This document shows, piece after piece, positions 23,541 to 36,731 of a stretch of 64,000 nucleotides of DNA; positions within the stretch are counted from its first letter, which is position 1; each line of letters starts with the position of its first letter. Source of the stretch: Antedon mediterranea (lineage: Eukaryota > Echinodermata > Crinoidea > Comatulida > Antedonidae). The stretch spans positions 6,820,001 through 6,884,000 of the forward strand of contig NC_092672.1 of NCBI RefSeq assembly GCF_964355755.1, written 5' to 3'. Under the pieces are notes generated by a model. The model was given only the letters and a program-made list of their open reading frames with translations. It had not been told where the DNA came from and made no database searches. The position numbers and the translations under genes are program-made.

Positions 23541-25158
23541 CCTACTAGGCCTATAATACACACGTCTTTAATATTTTGACATGGATTTAGATGGCTACGC
23601 CTGCTACCAGCAATTAGTGATATTGAGGTTGTATAGTCTAGGTTCGAAAACGGCGATTCGACTTTAACATTGGTAAAAGGATAAATATTGTTGGCACACA
23701 TGGCGTGTTATATGTATACTTGAGCTGGAACATCTGATAGTTTCGGTTTTGTACAAAATATTCAAACCGTGTTGATTCGCTAGGTGGCGCTCGTAAAAGA
23801 ATTCTAGTATAACAACCAAGAGAGACTGAGACAAATAATACTTAGAAATATTTCTTGTTTTTAACTACGTACGGAGTGAACTTATATACAATTATATAAT
23901 CATAACCAAATATTACCTCTATAAATCAGAGATATCTGAGCATAATGTAGGCCTACCACAAATGAAATAACAGTGGTACGAGTCCTCCCACCCCGATCCA
24001 AAATTGATGAATCTTCTACACCTTCAACATCTTTAACAATGTTATATGTTTCAATCAGGTAAGGTAAAAAATTAAATTATTTGAGTTAGGCATAAACACA
24101 TTATATACGTAAGGACATTTAATTGTAATCGTACCAAATAAGAAAATAAAATACTGAGTAAGAAAGCCATTCACTTTCGTTATCAGTAATATTATAATAG
24201 CACTATATTATTATTATTATTTTTATCATAATCAAAATACAATGTTCAAATTCTAGTAATTATCTAATATCAAATCAGGAAAGATTGTAAAATCAAATGA
24301 ATGCTTCAAATTTGGTAAAAATATTTTGGATTAAAAGTTTGCATACGTGAATACATAACATAAATGAAACAGTTGTTACGCGATAAAGTATAGAGGGCAC
24401 AATACATTTCCAGATAATGAAGATAAAAACTCGACTTGATTTGAGTTATAATCCCATTAAAAAAATCTGGTAAAAATTGCGAAGTTTAGTGTTACGAACA
24501 TCTACGCATGCTCACAAAATCACAATGCTATGCTTTTACAGATTGATTTGATACAAGTGTTTATTGTGGGAGCATTTTTAACGAAATTTCACACTAAATA
24601 AATATATAAATATATACAGTTAATACGTCTGGTTCTAGGAGAAAAAAAACCCATTTATGATCACCAATTCCGCAACGAGTAGACTACTCTAAGAAGATAG
24701 AAATTTAAGGGATAAAGTGAAGTAAAATAAAGTGGATATTTTTCTATGTGTAGGCCTATTTGTAACAGTAGGATTTATCATACATAATTAAAACATTTTA
24801 TAATAATATAATAAGTACAGGTGAGTCCAGTATTTATTCTGAACGTAGGAAATCGTTAATTTTTCTTCTCGGTATGTGGTAAGCTGGCCAGTTCTTTCTC
24901 CTGTTTTTCGACTAGGTACTCATTTACAGCAATGGGCAGCTGAAACCGGGTATTTCTGTATACTATCCTAACAACTGGAATATCCAACTCCTTTATATTA
25001 TTATTATTCTCTTCAAATAACATCTTTTTTTGGCTAGAAATTTCTATATAGCGAAAGTGTTAATTTACTATTGGTAATCCTTGGTCACATGTGCCTAAAG
25101 ACATAGAATAACATATATATATAAAAATGTGATGAGATTGTTTTTTCAAAAGACTCAA
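23541..25158. other. Intergenic region between G2 and G3
   Basis: Repeated unit sequence, including CGATTCGACTTTAACATTGG, CACACATGGCGTG and TGATTCGCTAGGTGGCGCTC motifs and a stretch near 23920-24200 that is open in some copies but frameshifted in others. The border of units 1 and 2 lies near 24262. No gene supported. Confidence 0.6.
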
Positions 25159-28100
25159 TTATTTTCCAGATATTATAAGTAATATTACTGTGATTGTTAC
25201 TATAACAACAACGATAAACAACACGATAAAGAGTAACCTGTCAACAAGTATGGCAACATTCCGCCAATTCTCCTTTTTAAAATTATTAAGTTCTTCTTTC
25301 TTATATTCATTCGAATATAGCCGCATTTCATTCAATATCAGTTTTAATTCTTCTGGCGTCGAGTTAATTGCCGGGTCACTGATATACTTTATTCGTTCAT
25401 CAAACTGTGTGATACTGATAGACCTACCAGAGTAAACAGAAGCATCTGAATTAGAGTATGCCATGTTTTCATTTCCGGTATCCATTTCCTTTTGGAAAAT
25501 TTGTTCATTATAATAATATGCACTCGTCTTTCTACCAATTGCTTTTCCAACTTTACCAAAAAGTATACTAGCTAGCCATTTTGGAATATCTTCAGGCTGA
25601 TTGCAGTTATAGATGTTGAGCAAAACTGCACTACAGACAATGCTAATACAACTCATACAAGTAAGCATTGTAAAGTATATCTCTGAAATAGTAAACAAAA
25701 CAAATATTTAAGTTAGTCTAAACTGTTTAAACTCCCTGATCTAGTTTCTTAAATTGTTATGCAAAATGATAATTGTCATCGTCATTGTCCTTCGTTTGGT
25801 GCACGATTCATTGTCTCCAATGGGAATGTCCCCTTAACATGATGTTTCCTGAATAATGGTGTCATAAAAGAAGGGTTTTTTAAATCTCACCAATAAGTAA
25901 ACATATTAATTACGAAAAAAACCTTACGGAGTATCGGTGTACTGTCGGCAGATGGTGGCAAAGCGTCGGATATCATTTGTTGGAATAAAAGAATTGACAG
26001 TAGGGTACTGACACCAAACGACATCTTCTCTCCACTTTCCGGTGGCAGCAAGAACACAAACATTGTCAAAATAGACAAGAGACAGCAAGGTAGAAGAATT
26101 ATCTCGACAAAGAACCTCTCACGCCTTTTCAGAATAATTGTGAAAACAACTTTTGAGAAAGGTTCAGGACAACAATTGTATTTTTCTGGTATGTACTGAA
26201 CACTGACGTCTTTCAGACTCCATGCACCGTTTGGATTAAACTCTGTTTGTTGGCTTTCACTTCCAGTCTCCGGGATTAGGTCCTGTTGTTTGGCATGGTA
26301 AATCCAAGGCTCAAATTCTAAGGCACATTTCTGCTCATCAAACGGGAAATATTTTAAATACATCTTGCAGAAGCTCTTTACTATCATAGGTGTGCCTAAA
26401 TGAACCATACCATCGTTATTTACCCTTAAATGAAGCGACTTCTTTATTTGTTCAAATTCGCCATCAACGCTACAATACAAAACAGAAATCCTATTACTTA
26501 ATGTATAGGCTACTTTTATATACAAAGAAAACGCACTTAATTTAAGATAAAACACGAATTAAGTAATGTATAAGTCTAAAATTTTTATCAAAAATAATTA
26601 AAATTGATTTTCGCTCAAATTCATATCAAAATTTTTTATCTAGATTTTCAATTTTTGTACAATTCCGACTAATATTCACTGACTGCTTATTCAGACTGAA
26701 TTTTGAGTATTTTTTCATTATTTTAATGATTAGAAAATAGATAATATTTTATTTACTGCGCTAACATAAAACGTTAAACTTCGTTTTAAGTTATGGGAGT
26801 CTATCAATATTACATTTGTGCCAGATTTTCAATGTTACACAAAGCAAAGTTTTAGGAGTCTAGTCAACAACCAAATTAAGTGTATTTCTTGTAACTCATA
26901 TTCATAAATTAACACACATTAAGGCCTACTTGAAATATACTTAATGCTGTTTTTCATTAAAAAAACCCCAACGAACTAAATAATATTATTGTAATTAGGC
27001 AGATATATATAATTAATTACGTAGGCCTACTTGTTATGCAATGTAACATCCGGGAGCCATAATGCTGACTGTTCTACGAAAATCTCGGTAATATTGTTGT
27101 AATCATTCGGATCCCATACCATAAACTCGTCTTTCCAAAGCTTAACAAAAATATAATTAAGTCCTATATATACAGTTGACAGTTATAGAGAAACCATATA
27201 CTGTACTAGAAATCATATATAATAAGCACATGCGAGTTATAGTGTCATATATACACGGCAGATCAACATTCATTTTTGTACTCAAAGTATTTTTCTCTTT
27301 AAAATAGATTTTAATTTAAAACTAGATACTAATCATTTACCATTGTGTAAGGTTTATAAAATATACAATCCAGTTCATTGTTTGTACAATGGGAATTTAA
27401 TATATAGTTATATCAAACGAGATCTCATTTGCTAAAAAAATATAATTTTGTATTGAATTTGAATATTTTAATATATCGACATAGAATTCAATAATAACAT
27501 ATAGTGTATAACGCTCGTTGAGTTTGTTTTAATTTCTGGAATTACTGCCTTGCTTCTGTAATTTTTGTTATGAATAAATACATACCATTCTAAACCATCC
27601 GCTAACTGTGATTTCTTGTCTTTTTTCGTTCTAAAAATTACAATCAATAGAAATTTACGACTTCCATATTAGCATTATTACAAAATAACCTAACATTTAT
27701 TAAGTGATGTGTCAGGTTTGACGTTTAATGGAAAACAGAACATGGTATAATGGTTGTAAATGCTAATATGAGGCGTAGCTGTATTGGGTAAACACATTTT
27801 TTATTGGTTATTTTAGTGGAAAAAATCTTTTATATAGGCCTACAACAAAAAGCAGTGGCAAGTAAAAAACAAGGGGATCAGAAATTAACATTTTGTATTG
27901 GTTATTTGAAACCAGTACCGGAGAAAAATCATGTATAGAAACAACAAAAATCAGTGGAAAAAATAGGGGATAGCTGACAGGGGAGGGGCTGTCAAAAATT
28001 ATGACTGTACTATGTTTGTAAAACTTCAATAACCATTATATTACCATAACTATTGTACTGTTTCAGGGCTTTGATATAATAGTACATGTTTACTATTAAA

Positions 28101-28850
28101 CATTAGCGAATCGTTAAATTGATCTATAATCCTTTACATTATGGGAATTACTTTCAGAGTCTCTAGACACGTAAACAAGTAAACATCTTTAAATATCTCG
28201 TTGTGTTGTCATGGTTACATTACACAAAATCACAAATATTGCCCTTTTTTTTAACAATAATAATATGTCAATCATGCAAATGAACTGACATTTGATAATT
28301 TTCAAGATCAAATCAAAATAAAAACTTTCTTACGATTTCAATCACTTGTGATACAAGCAGTCGTATCGTGACCGTAACATTGTGTGTATGATCTCGGACT
28401 GGTCTCGTTGACGGCTCTATATATTTATCCAGTAAGTCCCGTATCAATTGCGACTCTGTATTCGTAGCTAATGATTGTTTAACTGTAAATAAACACAATT
28501 TGAAACAATGAAAAGGTAAATGTATTTATACTGTATAAGGATCTTTTCCACGCCGCCTTATCCTTTCTGAATTGTTGAGGTATGGATGTATGAATGATTC
28601 ATTGAACGAACGAATAAGTGAGTGAGGGAAAGAGTAAAGGTCCCTATTTAATTTCAGCGGCGGGTAGTCGAACAAACAAAACAGATTGAAAACACATAGA
28701 GGACTGCAATAATGAAACAGATATGTAATATATAATAATAATAAATATAAAATAGCTTATTAAGGAAGAAAAAAATAATTGGAGAGAAAAATATTTACCT
28801 GGATAAAGTAAATACAATATAACGAGCATCAGTAGTTGGAATAAATTCAT
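25159..28850 (-). CDS. G3: nicotinic acetylcholine receptor alpha-like subunit with His at loop A
   Basis: Predicted 473-residue subunit. Coding exons are 28850-28799, 28482-28334, 27630-27586, 27140-27031, 26469-25928 and 25682-25159, with intact splice sites and phases. It is very similar to G2: Cys-loop with FPFD, loop B Trp174, KYNCC loop C, TM2 with -1' Glu and 9' Leu, TM4 ending SGK. Unlike G2 and G6, the loop A motif reads LWLPDVTLHN, so Tyr117 is His; the codon is CAT. Phe is at 223. These are two of the aromatic residues that line the acetylcholine pocket, so ligand preference is likely altered. A non-coding exon ends at 29094. Close sister of G4. Confidence 0.93.
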
Positions 28851-29093
28851 TCTAACGACAAGTACAGAACCTGACAAATAGTAAAAATTAGATTTGATAA
28901 CTTTTTCCAATACAAATTGTACACACCATAATCCTAACTTGGGTTTCTATGTATGAATGCGAACACAAAGATAATTTTAAAGAAATACTAAAATCTCATT
29001 TTGCCAAATGTCAATATCTCGCGGTTTATTTGATAAAAATACCTTTAAATAAGTTAAAGCCTACAGAGAAAAATAAAAATAAAACATACTTAC

Positions 29094-29215
29094 TATTTGA
29101 AAAGTTTCAGTTACAAAGCAAAACAATGAACAGTATCTGCGACACTATCAATTTAATAAACACTTTAAAAATTCAAATGATGCATTGAATGAAGTCTGCT
29201 CCCTTTTTTTTATCA
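29094..29215 (-). other. G3 non-coding first exon (5' UTR)
   Basis: Same donor (GTAAGTATG) and exon sequence as G2. The acceptor of the coding exon is TTTGTCAG, after which 20 nt of leader (28870-28851) precede the ATG. The upstream limit is estimated. Confidence 0.55.
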
Positions 29216-29255
29216 TTATTAATTTGTAAACGTTGAGGGGGTAAATAAATAGGTA
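29216..29255 (-). promoter_or_regulatory. Candidate core promoter of G3
   Basis: The TACCCCCTCAACGTTTACAA block occupies 29243-29224 on the minus strand, with the TATA-like TATTTATTTACC directly upstream, as in G2. Confidence 0.45.
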
Positions 29256-30890
29256 CCTACTAGGCCTATAATACACACGTCTTTAATATTTTGACATTAA
29301 TTTAGATGGCTACGCCTGACCAGCAATTAGTGATATTGAGGTTGTATAGTCTAGGTTCGAAAACGGCGATTCGACTTTAACATTGGTAAAAGGATAAATA
29401 TTGTTGGCACACATGGCGTGTTATATGTATACTTGAGCTGGAACATCTGATAGTTTCGGTTTTGTACAAAATATTCAAACCGTGTTGATTCGCTAGGTGG
29501 CGCTCGTAAAAGAATTCTAGTACTGTATAACAACCAAGAGAGACTGAGACAAATAATACTTAGAAATATTTCTTGTTTTTAACTACGTACGGAGTGAACT
29601 TAAGTACAATTATATAATCATAACCAAATATTACCTCTATAAATCAGAGATATCTGAGCATAATGTAGGCCTACCACAAATGAAATAACAGTGGTACGAG
29701 TCCTCCCACCCCGATCCAAAATTGAGGAATCTTCTACACCTTCAACATCTTTAACAATGTTATATGTTTCAATCAGGTAAGGTAAAAAAATGTAATTATT
29801 TGAGTTAGGCATAAACACATTATATACGTAAGGACATTTAATTGTAATCGTACCAAATAAGAAAATAAAATACTGAGTAAGAAAGCCATTCACTTTCGTT
29901 ATCAGTAATATTATAATAGCACTATATTATTATTATTATTTTTATTATAATCAAAATACAATGTTCAAATTCTAGTAATTATCTAATATCAAATCTGGAA
30001 AGAGTGTAAGATCAAATGAATGCTTCAAATTTGGTAAAAATATTTTGAATTAAAAGTTTGCATACGTGAATACATAACATAAATGAAACAGTTGTTACGC
30101 GATAAAGTATAGAGGGCACAATACATTACCAGATAATGAAGATAAAAACTCGACTTGATTTGGGTTATAACCCCATTAAAGAATTCTGGTAAAAATTGCG
30201 AAGTTTAGTGTTACGAACATCTACGCATGCTCACAAAATCACAATGCTATGCTTTTACAGATTTGATATAACTGTTTAATGTGGGAGCATTTTTAACGAA
30301 ATTTCACACTAAATAAATATATAAATATAAATATATACCAGTTAATACGTCTAGTTCTAGGAGAAAAAACCCCATTTATGATCACCAATTCCGCAACGAG
30401 TAGACTACTATAAGAAGATAGACATGTAAGGGATAAAGTGAAGTAAAATAAAGTGGATATTTTTCTATGTGTAGGCATATTTGTAACAGTAGGATTTATC
30501 ATACATAATTAAAACATTTTATAATAATATAATAAGTACAGGTGAGTCCAGTATTTATTCTGAACGTAGGAAATCGTAAATTTTTCTTCTCAGAATGTGG
30601 TAAGCTGGCCAGTTCTTTTTCCTGTTTTTCGACTAGGTAGGCCTACTCATTTACAGCAATGGGCAGCTGAAACCGGGTATTTCTGTATACTATCCTAACA
30701 ACTCGAATACCCAACTCCTTTATATTATTATTATTATTCTCTTCAAATACCATAAGTTTTTATTGCTAGAAATTTTTATATAGCGAAAGTGTGAAAAGAA
30801 CGATCTTTTCCTATAAAACTACCGTTTATTGATTACTAAGCCTGCTGTAAATGTGTTTTGTAGACATGCAGATATCGCAAATTTAATAAA
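29256..30890. other. Intergenic region between G3 and the insertion beside G4
   Basis: Unit sequence shared with the other copies. The 91-codon frame at 29618-29893 is not maintained in units 1 and 3 because of indels in an A-run, so I do not call it a gene. The border of units 2 and 3 lies near 29978. Confidence 0.6.
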
Positions 30891-32438
30891 CTAGATGGCA
30901 CGCTCGCTTCGCTCGCGTACCATCTAGGTCGTGCCCACAGATGGTTCTCGAATACACAGTATTTCCAGCGAGAAAAAAATGGAGATTTCAAATGTACGTA
31001 CCGCAGGACTATAATACATTGTCGTTTACAGAAACGAATAAATATACACAATGATTTATGTAGTCAACCAAAATTAGCACCCTGGGAATTACTTCCGAGA
31101 GAGAAACAAATTTTTTTATTCGGACTCATTTAAACAAACCCAATTTGTGTTTTGTATGTAACATTAAGGGTTGAGGGATGGGGAAAGAAGATAGGTACAA
31201 AGAGGAAACATTTTAAAATATATTCTTATCCACTCAGTAACGAAATATTGTTTTTAATGTTTTATAGGCCTATAAATAATATACCACTAAATACAGTAAA
31301 ACATTTACGATTTAATACGGTACTTTGTTAAAACTCTCACTGTCATAGTCGATTGAAATAGTAAAGTACATGTAACGATACACCACTACGACGTTTATAT
31401 ATTTTTAAATTATTAATTAATACAAACGTTGAGAAGCAACTGTCAGTAATAACGTTTATTTATTTGTATATTATATGTTTATAATCTAACAGTAGGGCCT
31501 ACCCACACTCACAGTAATAAAGTTTATTTGTATATATTTTATATTACATCTAACAGTACCAACACTCACAGTAAGAAATTTGCGATTCAAATTGCGATCA
31601 AAAGTGGTTAATACCTTAACAGTATTGTACAGCATTGCAGTACTATTTATGTTTATTCTCCAAGGGGGCCCATAAATCTAAATCTATACCTCTATGGTTG
31701 AACCAAATAATTTGGAATGTTTATTTGTATATTATATGTTTATAATCTAACAGTAGGGCCTACCCACACTCACAGTAATAAAGTTTATTTGTATATATTT
31801 TTATATTACATCTAACAGTACCAACACTCACAGTAAGACATTTGCGATTCAAATTGCGATCAAAAGTGGTTAATACCTTAACAGTATTGTACAGCATTGC
31901 AATACTATTTATGTTTATTCTCCAAGGAGGCCCATAAATCTAAATCTATACCTGTATGGTTAAACCAAATAATTTGGAATGTTCCATTCATCACAAATCA
32001 ATACATTTGTAAAAACGTATATTAAATGTATCAAAATAGTATTTTTTAAAGAAAATCGGCCTGTCTTCAACATTATGATGCTGTACTCGAACTGTTCAAC
32101 CGGTTTTCAGCTATTAAAAACAATTATCGTAGGAGGAGATAGAAAAATGCGAAGCCTCCTCGCATTTTTGTGGCGGGTATTTTTCAAGATGGACATCCAT
32201 TAGACAGTGTATACCACGATCGGAAAACACCCCTATTTGGGGCAAATCTTTGAACCTAAATTAGTTTTAATCGTCAATAACTAATTATCTAACTTAATTT
32301 AATTAGTAAACAGGGTTACATCAGGTGGTTAAAATCAGTACCGAAAGTACGAACCAACTTTACATACCATCGAGTAAAAATTCTAAAAGTAAGGCGCGAT
32401 TTACCGAATTTTGCCCTTACGTAAATTTATATATAGAA
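30891..32438 (-). mobile_element. 1.55-kb insertion with Helitron-like ends
   Basis: Absent from the equivalent sites beside G2 and psiG5, where TTTAATAAAGCCTTCGC is continuous; here the insert separates TTTAATAAA from GCCTTCGC. Read on the minus strand it starts TCTATATATAAATTTACG (after a T) and ends GTGCCATCTAG before T, with a GC-rich hairpin CTAGATGGTACGCGAGC / GCTTCGCTCGCGTACC at that end. TC start, CTAG end and lack of a clear target duplication are Helitron/Helentron traits, but the hairpin includes the terminal CTAG, which is unusual. No Rep/helicase frame; non-autonomous. Confidence 0.45.
31461..31982. repeat. Two direct repeats of 261 bp inside the insertion
   Basis: Copies at 31461-31721 and 31722-31982 share ATCTAACAGTAGGGCCTACC, CAGTAAGA-ATTTGCGATTC and TATGTTTATTCTCCAAGG, differing by a handful of bases. 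The duplication is recent and internal to the mobile segment. No coding content. Confidence 0.85.
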
Positions 32439-32790
32439 GCCTTCGCTTTTTTTTTCGGAATAAGGAGACCTTCAATTTCTGTGTAATTCCTGGGATTTTG
32501 TCTCTTTATTATTTATATTTAAATATTTACTTTGTTACCTTAAAAAGAGAAAAAGAAATACATTTTATTTTAAATTGAATACTATTATTAGGGCTGACTG
32601 ACATTATTTTTATGTTATACAGTTGAGCCCCTATTAAGAGACCCAACAAAGTTCCCTTTATAGAGGTGTCCACTGAATAGGGTTGTTCTTAGATTAATTT
32701 ACTATTGGTAATCCTTAGTCACATGTGCCTAAAGACATCGAATAAAATATATATAAAAGTGTGATGAGATTGTTTTTGCAAAAGACTCAA

Positions 32791-35700
32791 TTATTTTCCA
32801 GATATTATAAGTAATGTTACTGTGATTGTTACTATAACAACAACGATAAACAACACGATAAAGAGTAACCTGTCAACAAGTATGGCAACATTTCGCCAAT
32901 TCTCTTTTTTGGAATTATTCAGTTCTTCTTTCTTATATTCATTCGAATGCAACCGCAGTTCATTCAATATCAGTTTTAATTCTTCTGGCGTCGAGTTAAT
33001 TGCCGGGTCACTGATATACTTTATTCGTTCATCAAACTGTGTGATACTGATAGACCTACCAGAGTAAACAGAAGCATCTGAATTAGAGTATGCCGTGTTT
33101 TCATTTCCGGTATCCATTTCCTTTTGGAAAATGTGTTCATTATAATAATATGCACTCGTCTTTCTACCAATTGCTTTTCCAACTTTTCCAAAAAGTATAC
33201 TAGCTAGCCATTTTGGAATATCTTCAGGCTGATTGCGGTTATAGATGTTGAGCAAAACTGCACTACAGACATGTACAATGCTAATACAACTCATACAAGT
33301 AAGCATTGTAAAGTATATCTCTGAAATAGTAAACAAAACAAATATTTAAGTTAGTCTAAACTGTTTTAGACTCCCTGATCTAGTTTCTTAAATTGTTATG
33401 CAAAATGATAATCGTCATCGTCATTGTCCTTCGTTTGGTGCACGATTCATTGTCTCCAATGGGAATGTCCGCTTAACATGATGTTTCCTGAATAATGGTG
33501 TCATAAAAGAAGGTTTTTTTAAATCTCACCAATAAGTAAACATATTAATTACGAAAAAAACTTACGGAGTATCGGTGTACTGTCGGCAGATGGTGGCAAA
33601 GCGTCGGATATCATTTGTTGGAATAAAAGAATTGACAGTAGGGTACTGACACCAAACGACATCTTCTCTCCACTTTCCGGTGGCAGCAAGAACACAAACA
33701 TTGTCAAAATAGACAAGAGACAGCAAGGTAGAAGAATTATCTCGACAAAGAACCTCTCACGCCTTTTCAGAATAATTGTGAAAACAACTTTTGAGAAAGG
33801 TTCAGGACAACAATTGTATTTTTCTGGTATGTACTGAACACTGACGTCTTTCAGACTCCATGCACCGTTTGGATTAAACTCTGTTTGTTGGCTTTCACTT
33901 CCAGTCTCCGGGATTAGGTCCTGTTGTTTGGCATGGTAATTCCAATGCTCAAATTCTAAGGCACATTTCTGCTCATCAGACGGGAAATATTTTAAATACA
34001 TCTTGCAGAAGCTCTTTACTATCATAGGTGTGCCTAAATGAACCGTACCATCGTTATTTACTCTTAGATGAAGCGACTTCTTTATTTGTTCAAATTCGCC
34101 ATCAACGCTACAATACAAAACAGAAATCCTATTACTTAATGTATAGGCTACTTTTAATTACAATGAAAAGGCACTTAATTTAAGATAAAACACGAATTAA
34201 GTAATGTATAAGTCTCAAATTTTTATCAAAAATATTTAAAATTGGTTTTCGCTCAAATTCATATCAAAATTTTTTATCTAAATTTTCAATTTTTGTACAA
34301 TTCCGACTAATATTTACTGACTGCTTATTCAGACTGAATTTTGAATATATTTTAATGATTAGAAAATAGATAATATTTTATTTACTGCGCTAACATAAAA
34401 CGTTAAACTTCGTTTTAAGTTATGGGAGTCTATCAATATTACATTTGTGCCAGATTTTCAATGTTACACAAAGCAAAGTTGTAGGAGTCTAGTCAACAAC
34501 CAAATTAAGTGTATTTCTTGTAACTCATATTCATAAATTAACACACATTAAGGCCTACTTGAAATATACTTAATGCTGTTTTTCATTAAAAAAACCCCAA
34601 CGAACTAAATAATATTATTGTAATTAGACAGATATATATAATTAATTACTGTACGTAGGCCTACTTGTTATGCAATGTAACATCCGGGAGCCATAATGCT
34701 GACTGTTCTACGAAAATCTCGGTAATATTGTTGTAATCATTCGGATCCCATACCATAAACTCGTCTTTCCAAAGCTTAACAAAAATATAATTAAGTCCTA
34801 TATATACAGTTGACAGTTTTAGAGAAACCATATACTAGAATTCATATAGAATAAACACATGCGAGTTCTCGTGTAATATATACACGGCAGATCAACATTT
34901 ATTTTTTGTACTCAAAGTATTTTTCTCTTTAAAATAGATTTCAATTCCAAACTAGACACTAATCATTTACCATTGTGTAAGGTTTATACAATATACAATC
35001 CAGTTCATTGTTTGTACAATGGGAATTTAATATATAGTTATATCAAACGAGATCTCATTTGCTAAAAAAATTTTGTATTGAATTTGAATATTTTAATATA
35101 TCGACATAGAATTCAATAATAACATATAGTGTATAACGCTCGTTGAGTTTGTTTTAATTTCTGAAATGACTGCCTTGCTCCTGCCTTTTATGAATAAATA
35201 CATACCATTTTAAACCATCCGCTAACTGTGATTTCTTGTCTTTTTTCGTTCTAAAAATTACAATCAATAGAAATTTACGACTTCCATTAGCATTATTACA
35301 AAATAACCTAACATTTATTAAGTGATGTGTCAGGTTTGACGTTTAATGAAAAACAGAACATGGTATAATGGTTGTAAATGCTAATATGAGGCGTAGCTGT
35401 ATTGGGTAATCACATTTTTTATTGGTTATTTTAGTGGAAAAAATCTTTTATATAGGCCTACAACAAAAAGCAGTGGCAAGTAATTAACGAGGGGATCAGA
35501 AATTAACATTTTGTATTGGTTATTTGAAACCAGTAGCGGAGAAAAATCATGTATAGAAACAACAAAAATCAGTGGAAAAAAATAGGGGATAGCTGACAGG
35601 GGAGGGGCTGTCAAAAATTATGACTGTACTATGTTTGTAAAACTTCAATAACCATTATATTACCATAACCATTGTACTGTTTCAGGGCTTTGATATAATA

Positions 35701-36471
35701 GTACATGTTTACTATTAAACATTAGTGAATCGTTAAATTGATCTATAATCCTTTACATTATGGGAATTACTTTCAGAGTCTCTAGACACGTAAACAAGTA
35801 AACATCTTTATATATCTCGTTGTCTTGTCATGGTTACATTACACAAAATCACAAATATTGCCCATTTTTTTTTAAACAATAATAATATGTCAATCATGCA
35901 AATGAACTGACATTTGATATTGTTCTAGATCAAATCAAAATAAAAACTTTCTTACGATTTCAATCACTTGTGATACAAGCAGTCGTATCGTTACCGTAAC
36001 ATTGTGTGTATGATCTCGGACTGGTCTCGTTGACGGCTCTATATATTTATCCAGTAAGTCCCGTATCAATTGCGACTCTGTATTCGTAGCTAATGATTGT
36101 TTAACTGTAAATAAACACAATTTGAAACAATGAAAAGGTAAATGTATTTATACTGTATAAGGATCTTTTCCACGCCGCCTTATCCTTTCTGAATTGTTGA
36201 GGTATGGATGTATGAATGAATCATTGAACGAACGAATAAGTGAGTGAGGGAAAGAGTAAAGGTCCCTATTTAATTGCAGCGGCGGGTAGTCGAACAAACA
36301 AAACAGATTGAAAACACATAGATGACTGCAATAATGAAACAGATATGTAATATATAATAATAACAAATATGAAATAGCTTATTAAGGAAGAAAAAAATAA
36401 TTGGAGAGAAAATATTTACCTGGATAAAGTAAATACAATATAACGAGCATCAGTAGTTGGAATAAATTCAT
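32791..36471 (-). CDS. G4: nicotinic acetylcholine receptor alpha-like subunit with several unusual residues
   Basis: Predicted 475-residue subunit. Coding exons are 36471-36420, 36104-35956, 35250-35206, 34774-34665, 34107-33566 and 33320-32791; splice sites are intact. It shares loop A His117 and loop C Phe223 with its sister G3. Specific oddities: the Cys-loop motif reads FPSD, not FPFD (Phe162 to Ser), at a position that couples ligand binding to gating in this family; residue 173 before loop B Trp174 is His; and exon 6 has a 6-nt in-frame insertion that adds His-Val inside TM3 (near position 315). The frame is otherwise open from start to stop. It may be a functional but altered subunit, or a gene in early decay. 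A non-coding exon ends at 36732. Confidence 0.9.
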
Positions 36472-36731
36472 TCTAACGACAAGTACAGGACCTGACAAAT
36501 AGTAAAAATTAGATTTGATAACTTTTTCCAATACAAATTGTACACACCATAATCCTAACTTGGGTTTCTATGTATGAATTGCGACCACAAAGATAATTTT
36601 GAAGAAATACTAAAATCTCATTTTGCCAAATGTCAATATCTCGCTGTTTGTTTCATAAGATAAAAATACCTTTAAATAAGTTAAAGCCTACAGAGAAAAT
36701 TACCTTGTAACAAAAAATAAAACATACTTAC

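Larger units (their letters stand above)
17790..24262. repeat. Tandem segmental duplication unit 1 (holds G2)
   Basis: This unit of about 6.5 kb holds one whole receptor gene plus 3' and 5' flanks. Its left edge is marked by the sequence around 17790-17830, which recurs at about 24265, 29980 and 37605. Intergenic, intronic and coding parts all align with units 2-4, so duplication was of genomic DNA and not by retroposition. Edges are estimated by eye. Confidence 0.7.
24263..29978. repeat. Tandem segmental duplication unit 2 (holds G3)
   Basis: About 5.7 kb, aligned along its length with units 1, 3 and 4. It lacks the TTAA-type element in intron 2 and shares with unit 3 an extra segment in intron 1 (near 28540-28640, containing ATCTTTTCCACGCCGCC) that is missing in unit 1. 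Confidence 0.7.

Noticed and set aside
25190-25435. 81-codon plus-strand frames repeated in every copy (also at 19161, 32822, 38828, 45122)
   Set aside because: These are antisense shadows of the conserved receptor exon 6 and change in step with it.
29618-29893. 91-codon open frame between G3 and G4
   Set aside because: The equivalent sequence in units 1 and 3 is frameshifted by indels in an A-run, and no domain or codon signal is visible, so it is not a conserved gene.
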